Source: Vibrio coralliilyticus ATCC BAA-450
GTDB taxonomy: Bacteria; Pseudomonadota; Gammaproteobacteria; Enterobacterales; Vibrionaceae
Length of the DNA stretch: 64,000 nucleotides
Direction: 5' to 3'
Assembly (NCBI RefSeq): GCF_000176135.1
Contig: NZ_ACZN01000010.1
Location: 18,637-82,636 of the forward strand
Shown: positions 43,048-51,818 of the stretch, piece after piece
Numbering within the stretch: the stretch's first letter is position 1
How the letters are laid out: every line of letters starts with the position of its first letter
The notes under the pieces: model-generated
Told to the model about the DNA's origin: nothing
Database searches by the model: none
Seen by the model: only the letters and a program-made list of their open reading frames with translations
Position numbers and translations under genes: made by a program

Positions 43048-43932
43048 ATGTTTGCATACCTACTCCTTGTTCTGAATGTGGCTCTGGTCATCCTTAACTC
43101 AGCTTTTTGCTCGATCGTCATTTGTATCATTGCTTTGATTAAAGCCGTGTTACCAAAAGGTAAATTGCAGGCAAAAGGTACTGCAATGGCTAATCGGGTG
43201 ATGTGGCTGTGGGCGACCATTAACTCCGGCATTCTTTCCTTGTTCAATCGTGTCGAATGGGACATCGAAGGCGGTCAAAGTTTAAGGAAAGACGGCTGGT
43301 ATTTACTGATCAGTAACCACCTAAGCTGGACCGACATTGTTGTATTGTGCTGTGTGTTTAAAGACCGCATTCCTATGCCGAAGTTCTTTCTTAAGCAACA
43401 ATTATTTTACGTTCCGTTTATAGGAATGGCGTGCTGGGCGCTAGATATGCCGTTTATGCGTCGCTATTCCCGAGAGTATTTGATTCGCCACCCGGAAAAG
43501 CGTGGTCAAGATTTGGCAACAACTCGTCGATCTTGTGCCAAGTTCAAGCACACCCCAACGACGGTGGTGAATTATGTGGAAGGCACACGTTTTACTGAGC
43601 AGAAGCAGAAAAAGAGCAAAGCAGGCTATCAGTATTTGTTGCAGCCCAAAACGGGGGGAATTGCTTATACGTTGGCGGCCATGGGCGATCAGTTTGAAAA
43701 CATTATTGATGTCACGCTAGCGTACCCAGAAAACACCGATAAACCGTTTCGCGATATGCTGATGGGACGAATGACCAAGATAGTCGTACGCATTAAAGTG
43801 TTGCCTGTCGATGACAGCGTTCGTGGGGATTACTTCAACGATAAACCTTACAAGCGCCAGTTTCAGCAATGGTTGGGTGATATATGGCAGGATAAAGATG
43901 AACTGCTAAAAGAGATTCATCAGGATAAGTAG
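43048..43932 (+). CDS. yihG: Acyltransferase YihG (PlsC/LPLAT superfamily)
   Basis: This inner-membrane lysophospholipid-type acyltransferase has 294 residues. An N-terminal membrane segment (MFAYLLLVLNVALVILNSAF) precedes the catalytic HxxxxD motif, here NHLSWTD near residue 90. The substrate motif VNYVEGTRFTE lies near residue 175. In E. coli its homologue also adjoins dsbA. Here it is convergent with dsbA across a strong terminator. Confidence 0.9.
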   Translation: MFAYLLLVLNVALVILNSAFCSIVICIIALIKAVLPKGKLQAKGTAMANRVMWLWATINSGILSLFNRVEWDIEGGQSLRKDGWYLLISNHLSWTDIVVLCCVFKDRIPMPKFFLKQQLFYVPFIGMACWALDMPFMRRYSREYLIRHPEKRGQDLATTRRSCAKFKHTPTTVVNYVEGTRFTEQKQKKSKAGYQYLLQPKTGGIAYTLAAMGDQFENIIDVTLAYPENTDKPFRDMLMGRMTKIVVRIKVLPVDDSVRGDYFNDKPYKRQFQQWLGDIWQDKDELLKEIHQDK

Positions 43933-43946
43933 ATCAATCGAATACT

Positions 43947-43972
43947 AAAAAGGGAGCCAAGGCTCCCTTTTT
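43947..43972. terminator. Bidirectional terminator between yihG and dsbA
   Basis: A perfect 12-pair stem AAAAAGGGAGCC/GGCTCCCTTTTT with a two-base AA centre has T runs on both strands and lies between convergent stops. Confidence 0.88.
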
Positions 43973-43987
43973 TACGTAATCAACTTA

Positions 43988-44608
43988 TTACTTTTTAGTC
44001 AGTAGGAAGTTAACCAACTCGAAGTATTCGTTAATTGTTTTGATGCTCTGTGCCTGAACAAGGTACTTATTGTTTACGACCACTGCCGGTACGCCAGATA
44101 GGCCGCTGTCTTTAAACTGCTTGTCGAAGCGGCGCACCATAGAGTCAACGGCAAAGCCTTTGAATGCTGCATCAAATTTCTTCGCATCAATGCCTTCGTC
44201 TAGGAAGATTTGACGCAATTCTTCATCATTTTTTGGTGGCTTACGCATGTTGTGAATGCGGTTAAACATGACTGGTACCATTTTGTCTTCCACTTTCAGC
44301 GCTACCATGGTCGCGTAGGCTTTGCTCATCGACTCACCCATGCTACCACCCATGAAGGAAACGTGATTTTTCTGGAATTTAGCCCCTTCTGGAAGTTGAG
44401 CTTTTAGCTGTTCGATGATTGGCTCAAACGTATTACAGTGAGGGCAGTAGAAAGAGAAGAACTCGGTCACGGTTGGCTTTTGTGAAGCCTTGCTGAGAGA
44501 AGCTGAAGGAATATCAAGAACTTGATAATGTTCACCTTCTTTGAATTGAGCGGCGTGAGCAGAAAGGCTCAACATAACAGTTGCGACAAGTGCAAACAGC
44601 TTTTTCAT
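43988..44608 (-). CDS. dsbA: Periplasmic thiol:disulfide interchange protein DsbA
   Basis: DsbA introduces disulfide bonds into exported proteins. I start at [20 protein letters not shown], a clear signal peptide with GGAG six bases before the ATG; the gene then has 206 residues. The thioredoxin-fold active site is [12 protein letters not shown] near residue 50, with the cis-proline loop [10 protein letters not shown] near residue 170. It follows srkA by about 30 bases, the conserved srkA-dsbA pair. Confidence 0.97.
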   Translation of the reverse strand: MKKLFALVATVMLSLSAHAAQFKEGEHYQVLDIPSASLSKASQKPTVTEFFSFYCPHCNTFEPIIEQLKAQLPEGAKFQKNHVSFMGGSMGESMSKAYATMVALKVEDKMVPVMFNRIHNMRKPPKNDEELRQIFLDEGIDAKKFDAAFKGFAVDSMVRRFDKQFKDSGLSGVPAVVVNNKYLVQAQSIKTINEYFELVNFLLTKK

Positions 44609-44638
44609 TATTGACTCCATGTTTGTCATTTTGGCTTC

Positions 44639-45625
44639 TTACCACTGAGGCATCAGTGAGAGTGGTGGCTCACTCAATGCCGAAATTTGTTCTTTGAAAG
44701 CTAATACCTGGCTTTCCCAGTATTTTGGATCATCAAACCACGGGAAGGCGATAGGAAAAGCAGGATCCTGCCATCTTTTTGCCAACCATGCCATATAGTG
44801 CACCATACGTAGACCGCGTAAAGGTTCAATTAGTTTCAATTCGTTGGTATTAAAGTCGTTAAACTCCTGATACGCCTCAAGCAGAATATCTAATTGCATC
44901 AGTTTATCGGCACGCTCGCCATTAAGCATCATCCACAAGTCTTGTACTGCCGGTCCATTACGAGAGTCATCAAGATCGACAAACATTGGGCCGTCGCGCC
45001 AGAGAATGTTCCCCGGATGGCAATCACCGTGAAGGCGAATGATGTTGGCTGAGTCATCCCATTGTTGTTGCAGCGATTGAATCAACAAGTCTAAGTCATT
45101 GAAGAAGGCATTCTCCAGATGAAATGGAATAAACTGTGATTGCTCCAGAATCTTACGTGGTTGATGCAGGTATTCTTCGAGGCTGATGGTGGGTCTGTGC
45201 TTAAAGGGCATTCGAGCGCCGACTTTATGGATTCGACCAAGGAAACGACCTACGCCTTCCAATTGTTCGAGGTTATCCACTTCAAACTGGCGTCCGCCAA
45301 CACTGGCAAACAGTGCAAACAGATACCCCTGATATTGATGCAGAGTTTGCCCCTGAATTTTTATCGGTGGGGCAACCGGGATATCGGATTCAATCAGCTC
45401 CAGAGTAAAGTCGTGCTCTTCTTGTATCTGTTCTGAACTCCAGCGCTCGGGGCGATAAAACTTCACCACATAACGTTGACGCTCTTCATCAGTAAACTGA
45501 TAAACACGGTTTTCATAGCTGTTGAGTGGCAGAAAGCCGGATTCGGCGCGAATGCCGATGCTTTCCAAGGCGTACCACATAAAGTCGGGTGTCAGAGCAT
45601 CAAAGTTAAAGGCTAGTTGTGTCAT
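44639..45625 (-). CDS. srkA: Stress response kinase A (YihE/RdoA)
   Basis: SrkA is a kinase of the choline-kinase-like fold linked to envelope stress and, in E. coli, to the Cpx regulon and dsbA expression. The 328 residues include the catalytic loop IRLHGDCHPGNILWRDG near residue 198 and the metal-binding FVDLDDSRNGP. It starts MTQLAFNFDALTPDFMWYAL. It lies just upstream of dsbA on the same strand, as in E. coli. Confidence 0.93.
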   Translation of the reverse strand: MTQLAFNFDALTPDFMWYALESIGIRAESGFLPLNSYENRVYQFTDEERQRYVVKFYRPERWSSEQIQEEHDFTLELIESDIPVAPPIKIQGQTLHQYQGYLFALFASVGGRQFEVDNLEQLEGVGRFLGRIHKVGARMPFKHRPTISLEEYLHQPRKILEQSQFIPFHLENAFFNDLDLLIQSLQQQWDDSANIIRLHGDCHPGNILWRDGPMFVDLDDSRNGPAVQDLWMMLNGERADKLMQLDILLEAYQEFNDFNTNELKLIEPLRGLRMVHYMAWLAKRWQDPAFPIAFPWFDDPKYWESQVLAFKEQISALSEPPLSLMPQW

Positions 45626-45630
45626 AAATA

Positions 45631-45656
45631 AAAAGGGCTCATTGCTGAGCCCTTTT
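45631..45656 (-). terminator. Terminator after ccoG
   Basis: A perfect 11-pair stem AAAAGGGCTCA/TGAGCCCTTTT with a TTGC loop is followed on the minus strand by a T run. It separates ccoG from srkA. Confidence 0.85.
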
Positions 45657-45680
45657 CCATGTTTTAGGTAGAGGTAGCCG

Positions 45681-47099
45681 CTAAAGTTTTTTTATAAAGC
45701 GGCTTTCTACTTCAATCGTAAAGTCTTCGCTATCGGACAGTATAAACTGAATTGTCGCAACAGGAGAGCTGAGATTGTCCGGATTGACGCCTAAGCTCAT
45801 TGGCAGGTTGTACACTTCACCCGGTGAAACGTGGACAGTTTGTTTGCCATACCAAGAAACATCAGTGAGCCCTAACACATCCAACTTATACTCTTGAGTT
45901 TGCTGAGTTTTGTTGATGATCTTCAGTGTGTAGGTGTTTTCTACTTCGCCGGAGCTGTTGACGCGGAATAACTGATTACGGTCACGCAGCACGCTAAGGC
46001 CTGCTGGGTCAACGGCTGCCACTTGGGCAAAGAAGAGACCGATCATGACTAACAGTACCGCGCCATAGCCAAGTAATTTAGGGCGCATGACTTTGGTATT
46101 TTTTCCTGACAAACGATGCTCTGTGGTGTAGCTGATCAGGCCTTTTTCATAGCCCATACGATCCATCGTATTGTCACAGGCATCAATACAAGCGCCACAG
46201 TTGATGCACTCATATTGCAGGCCATCGCGAATATCGATACCGGTCGGACAGACCTGCACACACAGGTTACAGTCGATACAGTCGCCTAAACCCAGAGCTT
46301 TTGGATCGGCTTTACGTGAGCGAGCACCACGAGATTCGCCTCGTTTTGTATCGTAGCCAACGATGAAGGTATCTTTATCAAACATGGCTGACTGGAAGCG
46401 CGCATACGGACACATGTGGACACACATGATCGAGCGCATCCAACCTGCATTAGCGTAGGTACAGCCTGCAAAGAATAGCACCCAGAACACTGGCCAGAAA
46501 TCAGCGTTAAAGGTGAAGAACCCGAGAACAAGATCTTTGATCGGAACAAAGTAGCCGGTAAAGGTGAAACCTGTTGCCAGTGCAATGGCCCACCATGCTA
46601 GGTGCTTAAGTCCTTTACGCATTGCAAGATTAGCGGTCAGCTTGCCTGAGTCTTGTTTGCGGCGTTTGTTGGCGCTGCCTTCTAGCTTCTCTTCAAACCA
46701 GATGTACATGAAGGTCCAGACGGTTTGAGGACACAAATAGCCACACCATACTCGGCCTAAGAAGGTGGTGAGGAAGAACAGACCGAACGCGGAAATCATG
46801 AACAGCAATGCCAGCAAGGTCAGATCTTGCGGGTAAAGTGTGGTACCAAAGAAGTTAAACTGCTGATGACCAAGGTCTAATAGAACTGCCTGACGTTCCC
46901 CGTACGGAATCCATGGCACCATAGCGAAGAGAACCAGTAGCAACCAGCCTCCGTAGCGACGTAACTGTTGAAATGTGCCCTTACTTTCACGCACGTAGAT
47001 GCGGTTGCTCGGGTTAAACCTGTCCCCAGTGTTTTTGTGCGTCTTGGGGTTAAAGGTCTTGGGAGTCACGTCTTTTATCTCAATTTTGTCCTGACTCAT
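45681..47099 (-). CDS. ccoG: Cytochrome c oxidase accessory protein CcoG (RdxA/FixG)
   Basis: CcoG is a polyferredoxin in the inner membrane that reduces copper for cbb3-type oxidase assembly. The 472 residues have several membrane segments in the N-terminal two-thirds, and cysteine motifs CGYLCPQTVW and HMCPYARFQ. Two ferredoxin clusters lie at CIDCNLCVQVCPTGIDIRDG and CINCGACIDACDNTMD. The C-terminal periplasmic domain is immunoglobulin-like. It is a single gene with its own terminator; oxygen-responsive control is possible but I found no convincing FNR box. Confidence 0.94.
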   Translation of the reverse strand: MSQDKIEIKDVTPKTFNPKTHKNTGDRFNPSNRIYVRESKGTFQQLRRYGGWLLLVLFAMVPWIPYGERQAVLLDLGHQQFNFFGTTLYPQDLTLLALLFMISAFGLFFLTTFLGRVWCGYLCPQTVWTFMYIWFEEKLEGSANKRRKQDSGKLTANLAMRKGLKHLAWWAIALATGFTFTGYFVPIKDLVLGFFTFNADFWPVFWVLFFAGCTYANAGWMRSIMCVHMCPYARFQSAMFDKDTFIVGYDTKRGESRGARSRKADPKALGLGDCIDCNLCVQVCPTGIDIRDGLQYECINCGACIDACDNTMDRMGYEKGLISYTTEHRLSGKNTKVMRPKLLGYGAVLLVMIGLFFAQVAAVDPAGLSVLRDRNQLFRVNSSGEVENTYTLKIINKTQQTQEYKLDVLGLTDVSWYGKQTVHVSPGEVYNLPMSLGVNPDNLSSPVATIQFILSDSEDFTIEVESRFIKKL

Positions 47100-47349
47100 T
47101 ACGCTTCCTTCTTGGGCTAAAGGCGAGATTTCTTAGCGATCCCGCTCTGCGACTTTGCTCTTTAATATTTTAGTATTTTCTTATGGACGGCGATTATATA
47201 CGCAATCATTTTTTTATTTCTTTAAGGCTATCAACCTTTAACAACAAAGATCAGTACAGTTTTATAAATAAATTGCCTAACAGTTTTGCCCGTCTAAATG
47301 ATTTGGATATAAAAAAAGCGACCCTAAGGTCGCTCTGGCCTAAGCCTGA
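47100..47349. other. Intergenic region between ccoG and yihD
   Basis: About 250 bases upstream of ccoG hold AT-rich sequence and the yihD terminator. I could not place a clear promoter or regulator site for ccoG here. Confidence 0.4.
47317..47334 (-). terminator. Terminator after yihD
   Basis: Stem AGCGACC/GGTCGCT with a CTAA loop is followed on the minus strand by a run of seven Ts. Confidence 0.8.
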
Positions 47350-47616
47350 TTATTTGATGATGCCACGCGCCCGCAGAATCGCGGTTTTAAAATCGTCTTC
47401 CTGATCTTTTTTCAGCCCCGGAATCATTTCATCTTTGCTGCTGTTGCGCATTTTGAGGTGGTAGATCAGTACATCGTCGGTGAGATCTTCCAGTTTACCT
47501 TCGTAACCTGCTTCCTGCGCGAGCTGGACAATAAACTGCAGCAGGTTCATTTGCTGATCTTTTTGCCATTCAGGCTCGAGTAGCTCGAGTAGTTCTTCAA
47601 TGCGATGACACTTCAT
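47350..47616 (-). CDS. yihD: YihD family protein (DUF1040)
   Basis: This 88-residue protein is of unknown function. I start at [24 protein letters not shown] lies seven bases upstream and this matches the E. coli YihD length of 89. A longer frame would begin five codons earlier without support. It is acidic and mostly helical in look, with no signal or membrane segment. In E. coli the same gene neighbours mobA and srkA. Confidence 0.9.
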   Translation of the reverse strand: MKCHRIEELLELLEPEWQKDQQMNLLQFIVQLAQEAGYEGKLEDLTDDVLIYHLKMRNSSKDEMIPGLKKDQEDDFKTAILRARGIIK

Positions 47617-47711
47617 CGGCTTTCTCCACACTTTCTATGTTGGTATGCGGTTAAGGTACCAAATCAGACAGGCCAATACCATGGATTCAGGGATGGGAGA
47701 ATGAGAAAAGA

Positions 47712-47735
47712 AAAAGCGCAGTGGAGACTGCGCTT
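47712..47735 (-). terminator. Terminator after the 55-residue candidate ORF
   Basis: A perfect ten-pair stem AAAGCGCAGT/ACTGCGCTTT with a GGAG loop is followed on the minus strand by TTTTTCTTTTC. No other minus-strand gene lies upstream within 1 kb, so it must serve a short transcript from this intergenic space. Confidence 0.8.
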
Positions 47736-47740
47736 TATGC

Positions 47741-47908
47741 CTATGCCGCCTTAGTGACTTTGGCTGAAGAAGAGGACATTAACGCTGTCTTTTCTACTAA
47801 AGTCATTCCGGGCGCGAGTTTTTGTGCCGCTGGAGTAGTGACAAAGCCACCACGACGACGCATCGCACGGTTTGTGTGCGACGTACACCTGACTGCTGTT
47901 GGGCGCAT
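47741..47908 (-). CDS. Candidate small protein of 55 residues (or sRNA)
   Basis: A minus-strand ORF of 55 residues starts MRPTAVRCTSHTNRAMRRRG and ends SSAKVTKAA, stopping just ahead of the terminator. AGGT lies about eight bases before its ATG. A second in-frame ATG at MRRRGGFVTTPAAQ would give 40 residues. It is basic, serine/threonine-rich, with no hydrophobic segment. I do not recognise it. The terminator shows that this strand is transcribed; whether it is translated or a small RNA is open. Confidence 0.45.
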   Translation of the reverse strand: MRPTAVRCTSHTNRAMRRRGGFVTTPAAQKLAPGMTLVEKTALMSSSSAKVTKAA

Positions 47909-47951
47909 TGATTAACCTAACTGCCAGGCACATCCATTGCCGAACTTATGG

Positions 47952-48137
47952 CCTGATTAGCTATGAGTTGCGCTTCATTACTGAAGAATGGCTCTTCTGG
48001 CTCACGCCAATCCAAGTAGCTAATCAGGAATAATGATATGAAATATGCATATCAGGGATCAGATTAGCATCATCTGATCAATTGATCGATATCTAATCGA
48101 TCTTGTTTGTTTCCTCTCACTACAATTATGTGAGAGG
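47952..48137. repeat. Cluster of four inverted repeats (structured non-coding DNA/RNA)
   Basis: Four hairpins stand in a row. Twelve-base perfect arms CCTGATTAGCTA (47952–47963) and TAGCTAATCAGG (48017–48028) enclose two small stems, CTTCA/TGAAG (47973–47986) and TGGC/GCCA (47998–48009). TGATATG/CATATCA lies at 48034–48054, GATCAGAT/ATCTGATC at 48057–48079 and CCTCTCAC/GTGAGAGG at 48113–48137. The first looks like a three-way-junction RNA. I match it to no known riboswitch, sRNA or mobile repeat. Confidence 0.6.
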
Positions 48138-48220
48138 CGTAGTAGTAGTGAGACAAGTGTGCGGATTAGTATGATACCGTGTGATTATGTTGATGGCTGC
48201 GCTTTACCAAGGAGGTGTGC

Positions 48221-49018
48221 ATGTCGTTTTTTAAGAAAACCCTCGCGAGTTTTGGTATCGGTTCTGCAAAAGTCGATTCCGTTCTACAGCAAGAAGTGCT
48301 GTACCCGGGTGAAAAGGTCAATGTGACGATTCATGTCTACGGCGGCTCGACGGCGCAGGAAATTGATAACATTGAGATGAAGCTTTATTGCCGCTACATC
48401 AAAGAAGTACCAGCCAATCAAGACAGAGACGAGCATAACAGCGGCCATATGCGTCGTATGCCGACCAGCTATACCTTGGCTCACTGGACGTTGCCGTATG
48501 CATTTACCATTGAGCCGGGAGAAACGCGTGATTTTGAAGTCGAGCTGGACGTGCCATGGAATGCGCCCGTCACCATTGGCGACTCCAAAGTGTGGTTGGA
48601 AACCGGGCTGAATATTGCCTTAGCTAAAGATCCCAGTGACACTGATATTCTCACAGTACGTCCTGATCCTTTGTTAGATGGCATCTTTACGGCTTTGGAA
48701 GAGCAGGGGCTGCGTATCCGTCAGGTTGAGTGTGAAGCGGTAGAGGGATTTGAGCTGCCTTTTGTTCAGGAGTTTGAATTTGTGCCGACCACGGGGCCTT
48801 TCCACGGTCGCTGGCGTGAATTGGAAATGGTGGCGTATCGCAGTGATGATGAATTACAGATGTGGTTTGAAATTGATCGTCATCGTGAAGGTGCAAGGGG
48901 AATGCTAGCGAGCTTGTTAGGCGGTGGGCAGTTAAAACGTCAGCTGACGCTCTCCGTTCATACCCCAGCAGATCAGGCAGGTCAGCAAGTTTTAGAGTAT
49001 CTCGACAGTCACTCTTAA
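48221..49018 (+). CDS. Sporulation-control Spo0M-like protein (arrestin fold)
   Basis: This 265-residue cytoplasmic protein belongs to the Spo0M family, which has an arrestin-like beta-sandwich fold; in bacteria without sporulation the role is unknown. It begins MSFFKKTLASFGIGSAKVDS, with a perfect AGGAGG six bases before the ATG, so I reject a GTG two codons earlier. The N-terminal half has VLYPGEKVNVTIHVYGG and the domain swap region LEVELDVPWN-like FEVELDVPWNAPVTIGDSKV. The C-terminal half (WRELEMVAY) is also conserved. Confidence 0.85.
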   Translation: MSFFKKTLASFGIGSAKVDSVLQQEVLYPGEKVNVTIHVYGGSTAQEIDNIEMKLYCRYIKEVPANQDRDEHNSGHMRRMPTSYTLAHWTLPYAFTIEPGETRDFEVELDVPWNAPVTIGDSKVWLETGLNIALAKDPSDTDILTVRPDPLLDGIFTALEEQGLRIRQVECEAVEGFELPFVQEFEFVPTTGPFHGRWRELEMVAYRSDDELQMWFEIDRHREGARGMLASLLGGGQLKRQLTLSVHTPADQAGQQVLEYLDSHS

Positions 49019-49102
49019 CGTAAAGTTAACAGTTTGGGCTTACAAGTGTAAGCTGAATGTGCCATACTTTGGAGTAAATATTCCACCAGAGTATGGCTTG
49101 TT

Positions 49103-49756
49103 ATGTCGACCAATCACACTGCACCTTACAGCGTCAAAGAAGAAATCGCCAATACACTGACCCACGGTATCGGTATGGTACTTGGCATAGTGGGCTTGGT
49201 GTTGCTGCTGATCAAAGCCGTTGATCACAATGCGGATGCTCTGACTATTACCAGTATGAGCATCTACGGTGGCAGCATGATCGTGCTGTTTCTGGCTTCT
49301 ACTCTGTATCACGCGATTCCTTATCAGAAAGCCAAGCGGGCGCTGAAGACGTTTGATCACTGTGCGATTTATTTGCTGATTGCTGGCAGCTATACACCAT
49401 TTCTGCTCGTCAGTCTCAGAACGCCTTTGGCGATTGGTTTGATGATCGTCATCTGGACCATCGCGCTGGTCGGCATCATCATGAAATTGGCGTTTGTTTA
49501 TCGTTTTAAAAAGCTTTCGCTTGTGACGTATTTATTGATGGGTTGGCTATCGCTGGTGGTCATTTATCAACTGGCGTTGAATCTGGATGTCGGTGGACTC
49601 ACTTTGCTGGCCGCGGGTGGAGTGATCTATTCACTGGGCGTGATTTTCTATGTCGCTAAGCGCATCCCATTTAATCATGCCATTTGGCACGGGTTCGTTT
49701 TAGCAGGATGCGCTTGTCATTTTCTGGCGATTTACCTCTATGTCGAGCCGATCTAA
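49103..49756 (+). CDS. trhA: Hemolysin III / PAQR family membrane protein (TrhA/YqfA)
   Basis: This seven-transmembrane protein of the PAQR family has 217 residues. The family's metal-site histidines are seen in [20 protein letters not shown] (followed by FDHCAIYLL) and [16 protein letters not shown] near the C-terminus. E. coli TrhA is proposed to affect membrane energetics and lipid homeostasis; the hemolysin name is historical. Its stop overlaps the stop of the convergent DUF3157 gene by four bases. Confidence 0.9.
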   Translation: MSTNHTAPYSVKEEIANTLTHGIGMVLGIVGLVLLLIKAVDHNADALTITSMSIYGGSMIVLFLASTLYHAIPYQKAKRALKTFDHCAIYLLIAGSYTPFLLVSLRTPLAIGLMIVIWTIALVGIIMKLAFVYRFKKLSLVTYLLMGWLSLVVIYQLALNLDVGGLTLLAAGGVIYSLGVIFYVAKRIPFNHAIWHGFVLAGCACHFLAIYLYVEPI

Positions 49757-50352
49757 CGTGTTTCGAGATTAATGACTTTGGCGGTCACTAAGTACTGCTC
49801 AGCTTGATCGATCGCCAGTTCAATCGTTTTACCCTGCTCTGCTTGTTGAGGGCGTAGATACGTGTCGGCCATGCGTTTGATAGATTGCCATACTTTGACC
49901 GATTCTTTGCTCAGCACGTCTCCCGAGGTCGTCGAGACCTGAATTTCGATTTCAACTAAAATCACTGACTGGCTACTTTGGTTGGTTACTGAGGTTGGAA
50001 TCATTAACTGACCATCTTGATAACTCACCGCACCTAATAACACTTCCACGCCTGAGTCAGACAGCTGCATGGTGGCACGATCGCTACCGACAGTGACAAT
50101 GGTTCCTACCGCTTTTTCGATCAGCGGAATGGCTGCCACTTTGGCTTTTTTGACCGGAATAGTAGCGGCTGGCTGAGTGGTCTCTTCAACTGCTGCCATT
50201 TCATCGGTTTTGTTTGCTTCCACTGGCACTACATATTGCCAAGTGAAGTCGTCATTAAGCTGGACTTGGCGACCATCTTCGAGAGTGACAGTTTGGCTGG
50301 CAAACACCAATGAACTGGTTAGCAAGGTAAAGAGTCCGATTAGTTTTTTCAT
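49753..50352 (-). CDS. Exported protein, DUF3157 family
   Basis: This 199-residue protein has a signal peptide ([20 protein letters not shown]). A short [20 protein letters not shown] motif near the N-terminus is typical of the DUF3157 family, known mostly from vibrios. The rest is beta-rich with a proline/alanine linker near residue 60. It is the last gene of the def-fmt-rsmB-trkA-trkH run, ten bases after trkH, so it may be linked to potassium uptake only by position. Function unknown. Confidence 0.82.
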   Translation of the reverse strand: MKKLIGLFTLLTSSLVFASQTVTLEDGRQVQLNDDFTWQYVVPVEANKTDEMAAVEETTQPAATIPVKKAKVAAIPLIEKAVGTIVTVGSDRATMQLSDSGVEVLLGAVSYQDGQLMIPTSVTNQSSQSVILVEIEIQVSTTSGDVLSKESVKVWQSIKRMADTYLRPQQAEQGKTIELAIDQAEQYLVTAKVINLETR

Positions 50353-50362
50353 TGTTGTGTCC

Positions 50363-51808
50363 TTAACGTCGCCAGAAAGCCGGGAAAAACAGCACCAATA
50401 AAGTGAGTATCTCCAGTCGCCCCATCAGCATTCCAAAGCTGAGCAGCCACTTAGCGGCATCTGGTAATGGGGCAAAGTTACCTGTCGGCCCAATCACTGC
50501 ACCCATGCCAGGACCAACGTTGGCCACGGCGGTGATAGACCCAGAAATGCTGGTAATAGGATCCAATCCCAATGCGCTTAAGCATCCAGCAATAAAAATA
50601 ATCGTGATAAAGAACATCAGTGCGAAAGCGACTACAGAGCGCACGATGTCATCGTTCACCGGCCTATGATTGTAACGCTGAACAAATACCCCAGAAGGAT
50701 GAATAAGCTTCATCATCTGTTTGTTGAGTAGCGTCATCGCAATCTGAAAGCGGAAGACTTTGATTCCGCCGGAGGTTGATCCTGAACAGGCCCCCGCCAT
50801 CATTAAGAAGGCAAACAAGGTGGTTGGCAGTGCGCCCCATGCGGTGAAGTCTTCTAGACCAAACCCTGTGGTTGTCACGACAGAGACGATATTGAACATC
50901 GACACCCGTAGCGCATCCATAACGCTGTAGCCATCTCGTATCACTAACCAAGCTGAAATGATCAGGCTGGTGATAAGAAACAGGTAGGTGAAACCGCGTA
51001 CTTGCGCGTCATTGATTAACTCATCTACCCGGCGCTTGCGCATCGCTGCCACAAACAGCAGGAAGGGCAATCCACCTAGGAACATAAACAGAGTCGCTAC
51101 CCAATGAGACCCTTTAGAAAAGTGGTTCATTGAGCCATCTGAAGTGGAATAGCCGCCTGTCGAGAGAGTGGTGAACGAGTGGTTAATCGCCTCGAACAAA
51201 TTCATGCCAGTCAGAAGATAGCCGACCATGCACAAGCCAGTCAGAATCAGGTAGACCAACACGATGTTTTTGGCCACGGTCTTGGCGCGGGGGCTGCTTT
51301 TATCTGACCAATCAGAAGATTCGGTATGGAAAAGCTTCATACCACCGACGTTGAGCATCGGCAACACCGCGACCGCCATGACAATGAAGCCGATTCCGCC
51401 AAGCCACTGCAAGATAGAACGCCACAACAAGATGCTCGGAGCCATGTCATCCAGCCCACTGAGTACGGTTGAGCCGGTTGTCGTAATGCCAGACATGGTT
51501 TCAAAGTACGCATCGGTAAAGCTGATGTGGTTGATAAACACAAACGGCAGAGCAGCAAAAGCACTGGCGACCATCCACACCAGACTGGTGATTAGGAACA
51601 TATCGCGCGCGCTGAGTTTGAAATGCTTAGTACGACCGATTGTCAGACAGACGAAGGCAGCAAGGTGGGTGATGACCACTGATTGGCCAAACTCAAGAAA
51701 CCCTGCAGTGCCTGTAAAGAAAGCCACCAGAGTGGGGACGTACATGAATAGGGCCAGTTTAGACAGAACCAGCCCGATAACAAACAGTACAGGACGGAAG
51801 TTGACCAT
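50363..51808 (-). CDS. trkH: Trk potassium uptake system, membrane component TrkH
   Basis: TrkH is the K+-conducting subunit of the Trk transporter. The 481 residues have about ten membrane segments arranged as four P-loop repeats with glycine-containing filter segments, such as MSGITTTGSTVLSGLDDMAP, SFTTLSTGGYSTSDGS, VTTTGFGLED and TAVANVGPGMGAVIG. It lies ten bases after trkA. This pair makes the complete Trk core. Confidence 0.96.
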   Translation of the reverse strand: MVNFRPVLFVIGLVLSKLALFMYVPTLVAFFTGTAGFLEFGQSVVITHLAAFVCLTIGRTKHFKLSARDMFLITSLVWMVASAFAALPFVFINHISFTDAYFETMSGITTTGSTVLSGLDDMAPSILLWRSILQWLGGIGFIVMAVAVLPMLNVGGMKLFHTESSDWSDKSSPRAKTVAKNIVLVYLILTGLCMVGYLLTGMNLFEAINHSFTTLSTGGYSTSDGSMNHFSKGSHWVATLFMFLGGLPFLLFVAAMRKRRVDELINDAQVRGFTYLFLITSLIISAWLVIRDGYSVMDALRVSMFNIVSVVTTTGFGLEDFTAWGALPTTLFAFLMMAGACSGSTSGGIKVFRFQIAMTLLNKQMMKLIHPSGVFVQRYNHRPVNDDIVRSVVAFALMFFITIIFIAGCLSALGLDPITSISGSITAVANVGPGMGAVIGPTGNFAPLPDAAKWLLSFGMLMGRLEILTLLVLFFPAFWRR

Positions 51809-51818
51809 AGTGTCAATC

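Noticed and set aside
42963..43265. Minus-strand 100-codon frame overlapping yihG
   Set aside because: It covers the start of yihG on the other strand, with no ribosome site; yihG has full family motifs.
47100..47349. FNR-type site upstream of ccoG
   Set aside because: I looked for TTGATnnnnATCAA and found only partial matches, not enough to claim oxygen control.
47721..47933. Two alternative short frames (plus 64 codons, minus 60 codons) over the terminator and candidate ORF
   Set aside because: The plus frame begins inside the terminator hairpin and the minus one ends inside the gene region without a matching terminator; the 55-codon minus frame fits the signals better.
47952..48028. Long inverted repeat considered as a MITE or attC site
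   Set aside because: No target-site duplication flanks it, no transposase is near, and the attC core GTTRRRY pattern is absent.
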